From assembly GCA_004352715.1 (NCBI GenBank), contig SCFE01000102.1:286721-350720 (forward strand): DNA of 64,000 bases. The letters are read 5' to 3'. The translations under genes and the position numbers were made by a program. Shown here piece after piece: positions 33,901 to 45,361 of this stretch (position 1 is the stretch's first letter; each line of letters begins with the position of its first letter). Source of the DNA: Hofstenia miamia (lineage: Eukaryota > Xenacoelomorpha > Acoela). Under the pieces are notes generated by a model. That model was given only the letters and a program-made list of their open reading frames with translations, did not search any database and was not told the DNA's origin.

Positions 33901-35084
33901 CGATTAGTTCTCTACATAGCTATTCTTCAGACCTGTATATATAAGATTTAAAGCCAATGGGATCAGTAACACATATTCATAGTTTTCAATATGCATATAA
34001 ACCTCCCAAACCTTCTGAGGTGGTTACAAATTTTGCTCAGAATCATGGAAAATATTCAAAAATTCCCAACCTGCTTTAGGATAAAATGATTTTACATAGC
34101 ACATGAAATTAGACTACATGAGTCAGTAGTAAATTTGTAGATGAATAAATTCTTAGGGATTTCAGTTTTTCATCATATACATTTGTAGGTTTTAAAGTTC
34201 CACCTAGGAATCATTTAAGTTAAATTAGGGCTGACTAAATATGCGTATATTTTTGTAAACGTATTTCTAATCAAAGCTGAGAGCAATTGAAAATTGCTTA
34301 TAACTATGCCTTAAGCAGATAGCTTTTTATTGTGTTTATGACAAAATTCTAGAAAAATTTCATTTCATAAAGAAACACTGACAACTTCTTGCAAATTCAT
34401 TGGGTTATATTTAATTTTTTTAGAGATTCAAATTCTAATTTTTCAAGAACTTACCATTGCACGTACATACACTCAAATATAATATGCCTTATTTATTGAA
34501 ATGATGGAGTCTAAGAATTTCAAACAAAAAATAAATTATTCAAATTTTGAAATTTTATGATACGTTTCTGTATTTTAAATAAGTTCTATGGCGATAAAAT
34601 GCTTTACTGTGCATTTGGATGAATTAGCAATATTGTTGCAAACGACCCCCTCACAACGATGCTAAAAGAGGTAATACTAAACATTTTAAATTTCAATTTG
34701 TCAATTGAAGATTCAATTTCGCCAAATGAAAATGCAGATTCGCCAACTGAAAATTCAAAGCAGGATAATTAATTTCTTAATGTTATATATATATATTTTA
34801 TAGTAAGAATGTGTAATTGGGAATTTCGTGAAATCCCTAAAATTCTGTAAAATTGTGAAATTGGTATTTCATTTTTCTCACATCATAAAACCATTAAAAA
34901 CCTAGATATTCTGGTATTTATTGAAAAAATACTAAACCCAACCATAACACTAACTCCAACCACAACTCCTTAAATTTAGTTGTTTTTTTGAAGTTCTTAA
35001 GTGAAATAGCAATTTCACAACTTCACTGAAATTTTAGAAATTTCACTAAGCATAAGTTGAAAAAGTGAAAATTTAGTAAACGAT

Positions 35085-35115
<31 letters not shown>

Positions 35116-35303
35116 NNNNNNNNNNNNNNNNNNNNNNNNNNNNNNNNNNNNNNNNNNNNNNNNNNNNNNNNNNNNNNNNNNNNNNNNNNNNNNNNNNNNN
35201 NNNNNNNNNNNNNNNNNNNNNNNNNNNNNNNNNNNNNNNNNNNNNNNNNNNNNNNNNNNNNNNNNNNNNNNNNNNNNNNNNNNNNNNNNNNNNNNNNNNN
35301 NNN

Positions 35304-35336
<33 letters not shown>
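35085..35336. repeat. (TA)n microsatellite interrupted by gap 35116-35303
   Basis: TA repeats on both sides of 188 N. Confidence 0.95.
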
Positions 35337-35338
<2 letters not shown>

Positions 35339-35412
35339 CTATTGCAAACAAAATGGGACGCAGGAAAATTAATATTTGGATGAACATATTTATAAACAGA
35401 AAACTGGGAGCA

Positions 35413-36110
35413 TTAGCAAAATGAATTGGTTATAAACACATCTTTTAAATTTTTGAAAATTTTCGGTTGTTTGCTAAGCATTGGGATGAACGCAGAGAAA
35501 TTCAGCTCATCAAATTCTACGTAAGACCATCGAAATTTCATGTTGAGATTCTTGGATTTCTTCGTCAATGTCGATCTATGGAAAATATCGTGGCCACTGC
35601 AGTATTTTTTCAGACATGAACCTGTTTGTTTTATGAGAAGTGCGAGGGGTTGCGCCATCATGCTACAGTATTCAGTTGTTGGGGAATAAAGCATTTTCAT
35701 ATGGAATAAACTCAATATTTTTTACTGTTAGTGTTCCTTTGTAGAATCTTAGCGACTTTTTCATAGGCATTTTCTGCTGACTACTGCAACAATCCTAGAC
35801 TTTGTTACGATGCAACTGAAAAACACACTCATCTAAAAAAAATGTTCTGAAAACAATAATTGTCAATTTGTGCTTTTCGTATCCTGAAATTTTCACAAGA
35901 CGGCCACTTCCAGCTCTTCTTCTGAGTGATACATCACTTTTCAGAACTTCTGCAGACGGTAGACTTTTGCAAGTCTGGTGCTGTGTATAAAAACTGGAAT
36001 CAAAGGTGACTTTGTGATACAGAAGTTCAACAGTGTCTCGTTTGTTCTGTAGAGCTAATTAACACGAGCAAAAACTTGGATCCTTTTTCTATCAGAGAAA
36101 CGCACAAATA
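35413..36110 (-). pseudogene. IS630/Tc1/mariner-superfamily transposase remnant
   Basis: On the minus strand, DECVFQLHRNKV (around 35836-35800) matches the first catalytic Asp region (DE-C-x-FQLHR) of a Tc1-like subgroup. Then, in another frame, HDGATPRTSHKTNRF (about 35660-35615) matches the second catalytic Asp block (QDGATPHT in active members), followed by WPRYFP where WPxxSPD is expected. Stops occur directly after both blocks. N-terminal DNA-binding sequence upstream (36110-35850) is too decayed to place. The superfamily call is fair; the family is uncertain. Confidence 0.55.
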
Positions 36111-36519
36111 ATATTAACAAAAAGTCGCATTTTTTCAAAAGGTATAAAATAAAATTTTTTTCAATATTAATGAACAAATTTTATTATAATTTTTAGCACA
36201 TCATCGGTACAGTAAACTGACAATTAAAAAGCAAATTTTAAGCAACATGATAATATAAATGGGCTAAATTAGTATAAACGTAGAAACGTCGGGCTTAGTA
36301 TTAGGTCTACGATCATATCCATCTTTGTGACACACATTGGCTAAAAATTGAGGTATTTCTGCGTTTACATTTCTGCGAGAAATATCTATATAATTATTTT
36401 AGAATTAATATTTATTTGATTTAGTTCTTTTCTAGATTTACCTACTTAATTCAAAAGAATGATAGAGCAATGTGTACTTATACAGTCATGGTACTAATAC
36501 TTACAAATTGGCACCGTTT

Positions 36520-38474
36520 AGCTACGCTTCATTACTGTTTTTCTAAACATTCTAAAAAATATAAAATACACATAACCTAGTTCTATTTTTTAGAGGATTT
36601 TCAATTTACATTGCAGAAATATTTTTATCATGACAGTATTATACAAGCACTGTAAACTATTGCCACAAATTTTTTCCCAACAGGTCGAACATTTGGTGAC
36701 ATTCATTACAGTACAATAATTTAACGTTAATAATTATCAAATAGAATTCCTTTTCTTTGTTCTGAAATCCGCAAGAAATATTGATATTCAAAAGGAACTT
36801 CTTCAAAAAGAAATTATTTGTGATTTTCCCTAAAAGCAACGCCATGTTGTCTTTCAACTTTTTTAAAACCAATAGATCAAAAATGACATTTTTCTTAGCT
36901 TCANTATTCATTCAACAAAAATAGTAGCAGATAAAATATATTTCCAACTATGTTGATAATATCATTGAATTTGCTATTAGTAGAAATTTTGTTTCTATTC
37001 AATCATTTTGGCATTTGAAGCATCAGATGTAAATGTATTCTCAAGGAGTACTCGCTGTTCTAGTGTTAATGGATGCAAAAGCACTGCTTTACGAAACTAC
37101 AGTGGAAGGGGGATAACCATTCAAACTTATCATGGAGTTGTGAGACAAGCAAATTATGTTTGGCAACACAAGTTTGACCGTGTTTCACCCCTTTAAAACT
37201 ACTCAATGAAAGTCTGAAATGTTTGTATTTCAACCCAAATAATGAGTATGCCCAGCTTTTCAAGCAGCTGAAGTGACTTACATTCAAAGATTCATAGCCG
37301 GAATGTATTCTCATCAACACAAAAATGTTCTTTGCTATTTTCTTATAAATACGAGCTTTCTTGTTAATTAAAAGAAACAATTTAAAAATGAATTTTGGGA
37401 AAATTACTGTGTTATGGATGTACATCAAAATATATCATAATGAAATTTAAGATCTTATTGAATATTGCAAATTTTTCCAACTATCATTAAATCGATNAGC
37501 TACGCTTCATTACTGTTTTTCTAAACATTCTAAAAAATATAAAATACACATAACCTAGTTCTATTTTTTAGAGGATTTTCAATTTACATTGCAGAAATAT
37601 TTTTATCATGACAGTATTATACAAGCACTGTAAACTATTGCCACAAATTTTTTCCCAACAGGTCGAACATTTGGTGACATTCATTACAGTACAATAATTT
37701 AACGTTAATAATTATCAAATAGAATTCCTTTTCTTTGTTCTGAAATCCGCAAGAAATATTGATATTCAAAAGGAACTTCTTCAAAAAGAAATTATTTGTG
37801 ATTTTCCCTAAAAGCAACGCCATGTTGTCTTTCAACTTTTTTAAAACCAATAGATCAAAAATGACATTTTTCTTAGCTTCACTATTCATTCAACAAAAAT
37901 AGTAGCAGATAAAATATATTTCCAACTATGTTGATAATATCATTGAATTTGCTATTAGTAGAAATTTTGTTTCTATTCAATCATTTTGGCATTTGAAGCA
38001 TCAGATGTAAATGTATTCTCAAGGAGTACTCGCTGTTCTAGTGTTAATGGATGCAAAAGCACTGCTTTACGAAACTACAGTGGAAGGGGGATAACCATTC
38101 AAACTTATCATGGATTTGTGAGACAAGCAAATTATGTTTGGCAACACAAGTTTGACCGTGTTTCACCCCTTTAAAACTACTCAATGAAAGTCTGAAATGT
38201 TTATATTTCAACCCAAATAATGAGTATGCCCAGCTTTTCAAGCAGCTGAAGTGACTTACATTCAAAGATTCATAGCCGGAATGTATTCTCATCAACACAA
38301 AAATGTTCTTTGCTATTTTCTTATAAATACGAGCTTTCTTGTTAATTAAAAGAAACAATTTAAAAATGAATTTTGGGAAAATTACTGTGTTATGGATGTA
38401 CATCAAAATATATCATAATGAAATTTAAGATCTTATTGAATATTGCAAATTTTTCCAACTATCATTAAATCGAT
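36520..38474. repeat. Tandem near-identical duplication, 2 x 977 bp
   Basis: 36520-37496 and 37498-38474 differ at only a few bases (GGAGTTG/GGATTTG; TTTGTATTTC/TTTATATTTC; one N). The junction is the single N at 37497, and a second N at 36904 lies within copy 1. The unit has no recognisable gene; its open frames (for example 37008-37196 + and 37428-37066 -) carry no known motif. Either an unmerged haplotype or a very recent tandem duplication. Confidence 0.9.
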
Positions 38475-40508
38475 ATTTAATCTAGTAATGCATTTTTGGA
38501 TTAGAATCACTAACTTCGTATTCATTCCCTTATTTCTTGGGTAACAATCTATGCAATATGGTTAAATTTTCATGTATTTCTTAGGGAACTGGCTTGTGCA
38601 TTGTATGAAAATCTATATTTTTCCTAAAAATAAAATTACTTATGATTCCTAAAATGAGATGAGAGTGATCTAGGTATTTTCCATAAGAACTAACACTAGT
38701 TTCAAATTGCTGCGTCTTGATATAATTAAAGTAAAATTGAATTAATTTAATTTTAATGTTATTTAAGCTAAGCAAATAGTTGTCTCTACAACACTAAGGA
38801 ACAAATCTCTATTTATTCTAAAAACATTTTGTGGTCATTACAGTTTTTTATTCAAGGAACATCTGTAAATGTCATGAAATTTTCATAAGCTGTTTGAACA
38901 AACTAGACTCAAAAATAAAAATATCAAGATCGCACTGCAATTCATCAGTAAGCTTAATATAGAGATTGTGATAAATCTTCACACAATCAGGAATTCAACC
39001 ACAGTGATAATTCTCTTACATAAAATCTATTCTTGATGTCCGCTTTTGACAAGATTTGTAATTACAATTATATTGACAATAAAAATACATTTTTAGCTTA
39101 GAATGTATATATACTCAAATATTATATAACCTGTACAATATATTATTATAATTTTTTGCATTCTTATTTAGAATTGAATATACAATATTTTATAGAAGGA
39201 TGTGATGCAGATGACATACCTTGTCAAATTCAAATTTGGAGAATATGTATCCCAATTGGAAAATCATTAATTTTGGTGTCTATTAAATATATCATTTGGA
39301 TGTATATAAATTCTTGTAAGATGAGGATAATATTTGTTATTGAGGGGAGAGATAGGCGATGGCGATCACGTGTAGTGTGAAGTTGCACAGTTTGACTAGA
39401 GTGGGCTTGGATATAAAATATAGGAAATTGAAGCAGCATTTTTCAAAGTATTGAACTTTAATGTGATGTTTCAAAAAAACAAATAATGCTTTAAAATTTA
39501 ATAGTACGTCACGAGACAAACCGAATTTAAGAATAGCAAGAAAATAATTTAGAGTATGAAAAAGAGGACATCCTAGTTTCAGCATGCAAACTGTTTAATT
39601 TTATGTCCATTTTCAAACCTGATGAAGATCTAATATTTTAATGATAATTTTTTAAAAAGCAGGGAATGCTCTGCGAGATAGCCTAATATTCAGTTCCTCT
39701 AAGAAACTTGACAGTAAAGAAGATTCCTATGAAAATAAGAAAACTCACTGATATTGAATATATTGACAAATGGTATTGGTACATATTGTAATAAACATTA
39801 TCATTTCTTTATTCATGCTAAGCATTTCTGTAAATACATAGCCAAGATAATTGAAAAAATTCGTAAAACATATACAATAATCAAAACTTCAAGTGCCAAA
39901 TGCACTTAACACCAAAACCAATCCATTTAATAATTTTCAAATAAAATGTATCGGGTGCAATTGCTTTGATAAGAGAGAAAATTTCTAGATGATCAAAGTT
40001 AATTATTTATTGTCTAGTAACTAAGCAGGAGCTGCAATTGAAAGAAGTATGAAAATTTAATATCATCAAAACATGAATTTGAGTTTTTGTCTAGCTTCTC
40101 TAAATCCAATCCATCACAGTTTGATTAATTTCTGTCAAGGGGTGTCATGTGTAGCATTTAAATATGGGATTGTACTATATAGAAATGCTAAACTTTGAAA
40201 AAATAATATAATGTGATTTATTTGATTAAAATGAATTCCTAATATTTATTTAATATATTAGAAAACAAATTTATAGGTATTCCAAAATTGACATTTACTT
40301 GACTTACACAATGCTTTGTTGAATTGCACCAACTATACATACAACACAAGGATTAACTGTACGTGGTTCAATTAATAATGCCTCGGACTAACTATGAATG
40401 ACACATGATAATTCAATCAAAACAAGTGCCTTTAAAACATGATCGTATGTCTAAATGCTTGTTTAAAAGCCTTAACGTGATTGGGTCCAGTGTTCAGATA
40501 ATCCCATC
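38475..40508. other. No gene recognised
   Basis: AT-rich sequence with short frames only (for example 39156-39380 +), none with a recognisable motif. Confidence 0.5.
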
Positions 40509-41165
40509 GCACACTGCCGTTAAGGTAACCGTAACTTAAGCCTTAACGGCAATGTGCGGCGGAATTTCTTAAGTTAAGGCTAACCGCAACGCCAACCGTA
40601 ACGTTTTTTCTAGAGTTAAGTTAAGTTTACCTTAACGGCAGTGTGCGACGGTTTCGTTAAGTTAAGGTTTTTTGTTGACTGATTTTGGCAATATTTAGAT
40701 AGAATTTGTATATGCATTAATAAATTGGCATAAACAAACAGTGGAAATAAACATGCCAATCAGGTGACGATTGTATTGTAATTTAGTAGCGTTAGTAACA
40801 TATGCCCGCGTTTAATAAAAACAATGCGTTGTTATCCTTTTGGACAAGATTTATTTTTGAATATGCAGTTGTGTACGCAATTGCAATTTATAAAAATATG
40901 TAAACAAAACGGTCCCAGTTCACTAGTGAATTAAAATATTTATTCCTACAAAATAGGCAGGCTCTGTGTTTTTGCAATTATGAGATTGTTTACAAACCTT
41001 AACTTAAGGGCAGTGTGCGACCCCCTCTTGATCGTCGCACACTGCCGTTAGGGCAACCCCTAACTTAACGAGTGCCGTTACGCCTCAATTTTAACCGTAA
41101 CTTAAGAAATACCGTCGCACAGTGCCGTTAAGGCTTAAGTTAAGGTTACCGTAACGGCAGTGTGC
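40509..41165. mobile_element. Long-inverted-repeat MITE with hairpin-forming arms (657 bp)
   Basis: Ends GCACACTGCCGTTAAGGTAA and, inverted, GCACACTGCCGTTACGGTAA; similarity continues for well over 100 bp into each arm. Each arm is itself palindromic: GCACACTGCCGTTAAGG is answered about 30 bp later by CCTTAACGGCAATGTGC. The GCAGTGTGCG word recurs at least eight times in total. The 330-bp centre (about 40680-41000) is AT-rich and non-coding. It is GC- and CpG-rich against its surroundings. No target duplication was identified. Confidence 0.8.
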
Positions 41166-41301
41166 AAACAAAAATTATATCAAATAGAAAAGAATACAAC
41201 GATAATGTCATATAGGCATGCGATGGAATAGAGAAGGGTGATGAATTTATATGCTTTAAAGAAGCCGTCTGGTTAAATACTTAGTGATATGACAACTGCA
41301 T

Positions 41302-41570
41302 ATGGCAACCAAATGTCCTTCTAGATCCACTAAATATGGTTGGATATCATTATTCAAGCATAATCATGAAAGTGTGTTTTACATTATTCCAAGTGTTGGA
41401 AGACCAACTGAAATTTTTAATGAAAAAATTTGCAATCTGATGCCATTATTCGATCTGAGAGAGGTTGAAGTGAGTGAAGTTGCTAAATTATCGATAATAG
41501 GTGTTGGCAGTTCTCACATCATTGAGAAACTTAGCTACCGCAAATGATGCACAGGATTTATAGAAAAGTT
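41302..41570 (+). other. Short ORF with a possible ACT-domain-like segment
   Basis: 81-codon ATG frame (41302-41547). Its C-terminal half reads LREVEVSEVAKLSIIGVGSS, which resembles the second ACT domain of bacterial or plant aspartokinases (D/E-V-A-K-[VL]-SI-[VI]-G-[AV]-G). One base out of frame, just before the stop, LATANDAQ would fit the following helix, suggesting a frameshifted remnant. Animals normally lack this enzyme, so this would have to be transfer, contamination or coincidence. The match is short and from memory of the family, so confidence is low. Confidence 0.2.
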
Positions 41571-41734
41571 TCTGTTTCCTAAAGAAAGCCAATGATATAT
41601 ATATATATATATAATGCAATTGAGCATACCCTAAATTAAGTCACAATTATCAAATAATTTTTAGATTTTCAAATCAAAAGCAGAGAATGTAAGTTTCCAC
41701 AATCTGAAAAATATGGGTCATCTAAATGTATGCA

Positions 41735-41742
41735 TATATATG

Positions 41743-41774
<32 letters not shown>

Positions 41775-42346
41775 NNNNNNNNNNNNNNNNNNNNNNNNNN
41801 NNNNNNNNNNNNNNNNNNNNNNNNNNNNNNNNNNNNNNNNNNNNNNNNNNNNNNNNNNNNNNNNNNNNNNNNNNNNNNNNNNNNNNNNNNNNNNNNNNNN
41901 NNNNNNNNNNNNNNNNNNNNNNNNNNNNNNNNNNNNNNNNNNNNNNNNNNNNNNNNNNNNNNNNNNNNNNNNNNNNNNNNNNNNNNNNNNNNNNNNNNNN
42001 NNNNNNNNNNNNNNNNNNNNNNNNNNNNNNNNNNNNNNNNNNNNNNNNNNNNNNNNNNNNNNNNNNNNNNNNNNNNNNNNNNNNNNNNNNNNNNNNNNNN
42101 NNNNNNNNNNNNNNNNNNNNNNNNNNNNNNNNNNNNNNNNNNNNNNNNNNNNNNNNNNNNNNNNNNNNNNNNNNNNNNNNNNNNNNNNNNNNNNNNNNNN
42201 NNNNNNNNNNNNNNNNNNNNNNNNNNNNNNNNNNNNNNNNNNNNNNNNNNNNNNNNNNNNNNNNNNNNNNNNNNNNNNNNNNNNNNNNNNNNNNNNNNNN
42301 NNNNNNNNNNNNNNNNNNNNNNNNNNNNNNNNNNNNNNNNNNNNNN

Positions 42347-42379
<33 letters not shown>
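41735..42379. repeat. (TA)n microsatellite interrupted by gap 41775-42346
   Basis: TA repeats on both sides of 572 N. Frames that cross it are artefacts. Confidence 0.95.
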
Positions 42380-42386
<7 letters not shown>

Positions 42387-42389
42387 TTC

Positions 42390-42960
42390 TGAAAACACGA
42401 TTTGCACTTCTTTGCTTGGTAACAAGGAGCTCCATCTTGTTCAAAATTATTGCCATTCAGTCTGTGAAGCCAAACTTCTGATAATTTCAAGATATTTTGC
42501 TGAATTGAAAGTTTCACCTCTATCTAAAATGTAGACCACCACGACCCATTGCTGCAATTGATCCCCAGATCACTGATGATGATGACATTAGACCATTGTA
42601 CAATATCCCAATTTTTGTATTGATAGCAGAACTTCAAAAGGTCTTCAATATTTTTCTTTGGCATTTGTCTCCTGATGGTGTGTTTATTTGTAACAAATTC
42701 TTTTTGCAAACTGGCTGAATAAAAGAGTTAGAAGCTTTAGACAAAGAAACAGCAGTGTGATGAATTAAATTATCTGTTCTTGTACTTGTTTTTCGTGGTC
42801 CTCCAAGACGTTTGTTAGTAGTTAGTGACCTTGTAGTACATATTCGCTTTGGGGTTTTTGAACACATATTTTTGAGATGAAATTTCGCCTGGCAATTTCT
42901 CTTTGGCTGTAATTTTCTTTGTTTAAACAACAATTTTTGCTCTAATTGCAGAGGTTTTAT
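42390..42960 (-). pseudogene. Tc1-like transposase remnant
   Basis: Minus strand. 42933-42700 gives a basic N-terminal region ending GGPRKTSTRTDNLI, the linker between the two helix-turn-helix parts of Tc1 transposases. 42709-42524 gives KNWDIVQWSNVI, matching the W-x-x-V-I strand before the first catalytic Asp, which is not preserved. 42517-42390 gives FEQDGAPCYQAKK, the second catalytic Asp block (QDxAPxH in active copies, here His to Tyr). The C-terminal part with the third acidic residue should follow but runs into (TA)n and the gap. Frame changes and stops show it is dead. Confidence 0.7.
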
Positions 42961-43182
42961 TCATTTTAACAATGAAAAATCATAAAGAATGTTGTGTGGA
43001 GTGCGTTAAATATAAAAAGCTCATGCCAAATATATATATATATATATATATTATTGTTACTGTGATTATTTTCTTTATTTTTATTATTTTAAAAATTTTT
43101 ATTCCCGTACAACTCTTGTCGAAATTTCTTGAAAAACATTAAAGAAAATGCAATTTTCAGCAAAATAATTAAAGAAATTAAN

Positions 43183-43596
43183 GCACAATTTGAAAAATCA
43201 AACAGTAATAAATAGATAAATTGCTAAGTTAACCAATATTATAATATCATTTTTTTACATCGTGCACTTTATTCATTGATTTTATTATATATATAATGTA
43301 ATCAATAGGTTTACGAAAGTCTGTCAACCTTTTTGAAATCAGCGGATGAATAATTCTATAAAGATATTCAAATTCCACTTCGGAAATACGCAAATAATTC
43401 CTAAAACCTGTAGGATCAAATTGTTTTAAAAGTGTAAAAGTAGGTTCTTCTTCCTCTCTTAAGGCCAAATATGGATTTATCCAACGTTTCCGAGTTATTT
43501 CAGTTTCTTCTTCAGTGAGCATTATTGCAAACATTGTGAAACTAGCTTGGTTAATATTGTAGCTTCTTGAAATTGGCGTTCCATTTTATGAAATAT
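43183..43596. other. 414-bp contig bounded by single Ns
   Basis: It lies between the N at 43182 and the N at 43597. Like other single-N segments in the window it may be a gap-filling contig whose placement is unproven. It carries the PIF/Harbinger fragment. Confidence 0.6.
43247..43534 (-). pseudogene. PIF/Harbinger transposase N-terminal fragment
   Basis: 95-codon frame. RKRWINPYLALREEE matches the opening of HARBI1-type nucleases (R-R-x-W-V-x-P-x-L), followed by FRNYLRISEVEFEYLYRII, the F-x-x-[FY]-L-R-[MI]-S segment, and HPLISKRLTDFRKPI. The sequence then degrades. The DDE catalytic core is absent, so it is an isolated fragment. Confidence 0.7.
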
Positions 43597-43597
43597 N

Positions 43598-44080
43598 AAC
43601 AAATTGAAACAGTAAGCTTCAGTAATAATGTAATTACTGTAATTAACTGTGTTGTATGGCTCAAATCTTTTTGAAATTATCAGCTAGTAGCATAAAATTT
43701 TTGTTTTAGAAAAATAGGTAATCGATTAAACAAAAAGTAGAGAAATAATAAAAAACGACGTTAGCATTCTGATAATTAAACAATTTTTGCTGTACCCCTT
43801 AGTAGACTTGTACAGACCCGATTTTCTACTGTTAAGTTTGACCTTGAGAACATGAATTTTGACCCAAACCAACAATGCAAATTACTTCATGTCCTAACAG
43901 AGTTGCTGTTCGTTCGCCAATGTAGCTTTAAACACAGCCCGGAAATTTACAGTACACATTCATCGAATTTTTAAATAGAATGGCATTAGTATTTTATATA
44001 TTTTAACTCAAATATATTCACTCTAACTTAGTTACAGAATATTAGAGTTAATACTATGGAGTTCTTTATCCAGGACGCCA
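43598..44080. other. No gene recognised
   Basis: AT-rich sequence between the single-N contig and the THAP-like segment. Confidence 0.5.
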
Positions 44081-44086
44081 AGATGA

Positions 44087-44137
44087 AGGGGGCCCGTGGC
44101 CCAACAGGGAGGGCCCTCCCCTAGCCACGGGCCCGTG
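44087..44137. repeat. GC-rich nested palindrome
   Basis: GGGCCCGTGGC at 44090-44100 is exactly complementary to GCCACGGGCCC at 44124-44134, and between them GGGAGGGCCCTCCC (44107-44120) is itself a perfect 14-bp palindrome. About 50 bp of very GC-rich DNA in an AT-rich setting, probably the fused ends of a MITE. It overlaps the position where the first Cys of the THAP domain should be. Confidence 0.75.
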
Positions 44138-44390
44138 CGTATACTCCTCTGCAAGTCTGGATTTAATTATAAAACAAATGTAACACAGTTTAGTTTTCCA
44201 AAAGATGTTGAATTCAAAGAAAAATGGCTAAGGGCTAATTGTAGAAATAATTTCTACAAAATTTTCCAGTTTGTGAGAAACTTTCACTTCAAATGATTTT
44301 TATTATACTCAAACAGTAAGAAATTGAAGAATGATTCCGTTCCTACCGAATTTAACTTCCCAAATTCCTTAAAGGTAAAGTTTTTTCAAA
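44138..44390 (+). pseudogene. THAP zinc-finger domain remnant
   Basis: In frame from the upstream ATG at 44096, the segment LLCKSGFNYKTN, then FSFPKDVEFKEKWLRANCRNNF, matches the body of a THAP domain (FxFPKD...W). After one in-frame TGA (44297-44299) the same frame gives KKLKNDSVPTEFNFP, the LKxxAVPTxF end of THAP domains. The first Cys is missing and the C of the C-x2-H pair is lost (FVRNFHF). It ends at AAG-GTAAAG, a plausible splice donor. THAP domains are the DNA-binding module of P-element and THAP9-type transposases, and the next ORF at 45.4 kb fits such a transposase. Confidence 0.65.
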
Positions 44391-44788
44391 TTCATGTCCT
44401 TACAGTTCAAACTGATATAGTACAATAGCATCTTTAAAATTATTAAAGTGATCTTATTTTGGTATTACGATTGTTTGCTTTATCGTCACAATGACATCAA
44501 AATAAGCATTGGAAGTGCTGTAAATGTTAGTTTCTCACTTATACATGTAGTGTATCACCTAAAATGAACTCAAATGTATTTTTAGCAGTTAATTAATCAC
44601 ATATTGACTTAAGATGAGATGAAATACTATTTTAATTGAAAATAGGCTAAAAATATTTAATTAAAGCATATCTGTTTGCATATTCGGTTGGCTATGCCAA
44701 TGCATGCATGCTTGAATGTTAAAGAAAGTTATGATGTTGCATTGAGTGTACGTAAACCTAAATACAACAAATATGGATACTGTATAGC

Positions 44789-44797
<9 letters not shown>

Positions 44798-44827
<30 letters not shown>

Positions 44828-45260
44828 NNNNNNNNNNNNNNNNNNNNNNNNNNNNNNNNNNNNNNNNNNNNNNNNNNNNNNNNNNNNNNNNNNNNNNNNN
44901 NNNNNNNNNNNNNNNNNNNNNNNNNNNNNNNNNNNNNNNNNNNNNNNNNNNNNNNNNNNNNNNNNNNNNNNNNNNNNNNNNNNNNNNNNNNNNNNNNNNN
45001 NNNNNNNNNNNNNNNNNNNNNNNNNNNNNNNNNNNNNNNNNNNNNNNNNNNNNNNNNNNNNNNNNNNNNNNNNNNNNNNNNNNNNNNNNNNNNNNNNNNN
45101 NNNNNNNNNNNNNNNNNNNNNNNNNNNNNNNNNNNNNNNNNNNNNNNNNNNNNNNNNNNNNNNNNNNNNNNNNNNNNNNNNNNNNNNNNNNNNNNNNNNN
45201 NNNNNNNNNNNNNNNNNNNNNNNNNNNNNNNNNNNNNNNNNNNNNNNNNNNNNNNNNNNN
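44798..45260. repeat. (TA)n microsatellite followed by gap 44828-45260
   Basis: TA tract then 433 N. The gap hides the middle of the putative P-type element. Confidence 0.95.
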
Positions 45261-45361
45261 TTATGGTTCAGCTTTATATATTTGGTAATAGTGTTCCTCT
45301 TCCTTAGTGGCTGTGTTCTATCAAAGGGTGCAAGATTAATAGATGTTCTCATGTCAATGGA

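Larger units (their letters stand above)
20431..34200. other. CpG-depleted block (about 13.7 kb)
   Basis: By eye I count about 18 CG dinucleotides in the whole block, against about 18 in the single kilobase 36001-37000. TG and CA are common instead. The left edge is near the mariner/(TA)n at 20.2-20.4 kb; CpG returns at about 34.2-34.7 kb. Inside are decayed retroelement pieces (23.6-25.3, 28.8-29.6, 30.6-30.9 kb) and MITE-like repeats, but no recognisable host exon. Stretches 20431-23560, 25546-27090, 27940-28800 and 30970-34200 contain no gene I can identify. The pattern fits long-term germline CpG methylation, as over gene bodies in invertebrates with mosaic methylation; the methylated state is an inference. 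Confidence 0.8.

Noticed and set aside
37008-37428. Frames in the 977-bp duplicated unit, considered as a THAP-like protein
   Set aside because: Cys spacing and the FP and W positions do not fit a THAP domain; the frames are present twice only because the segment is duplicated.
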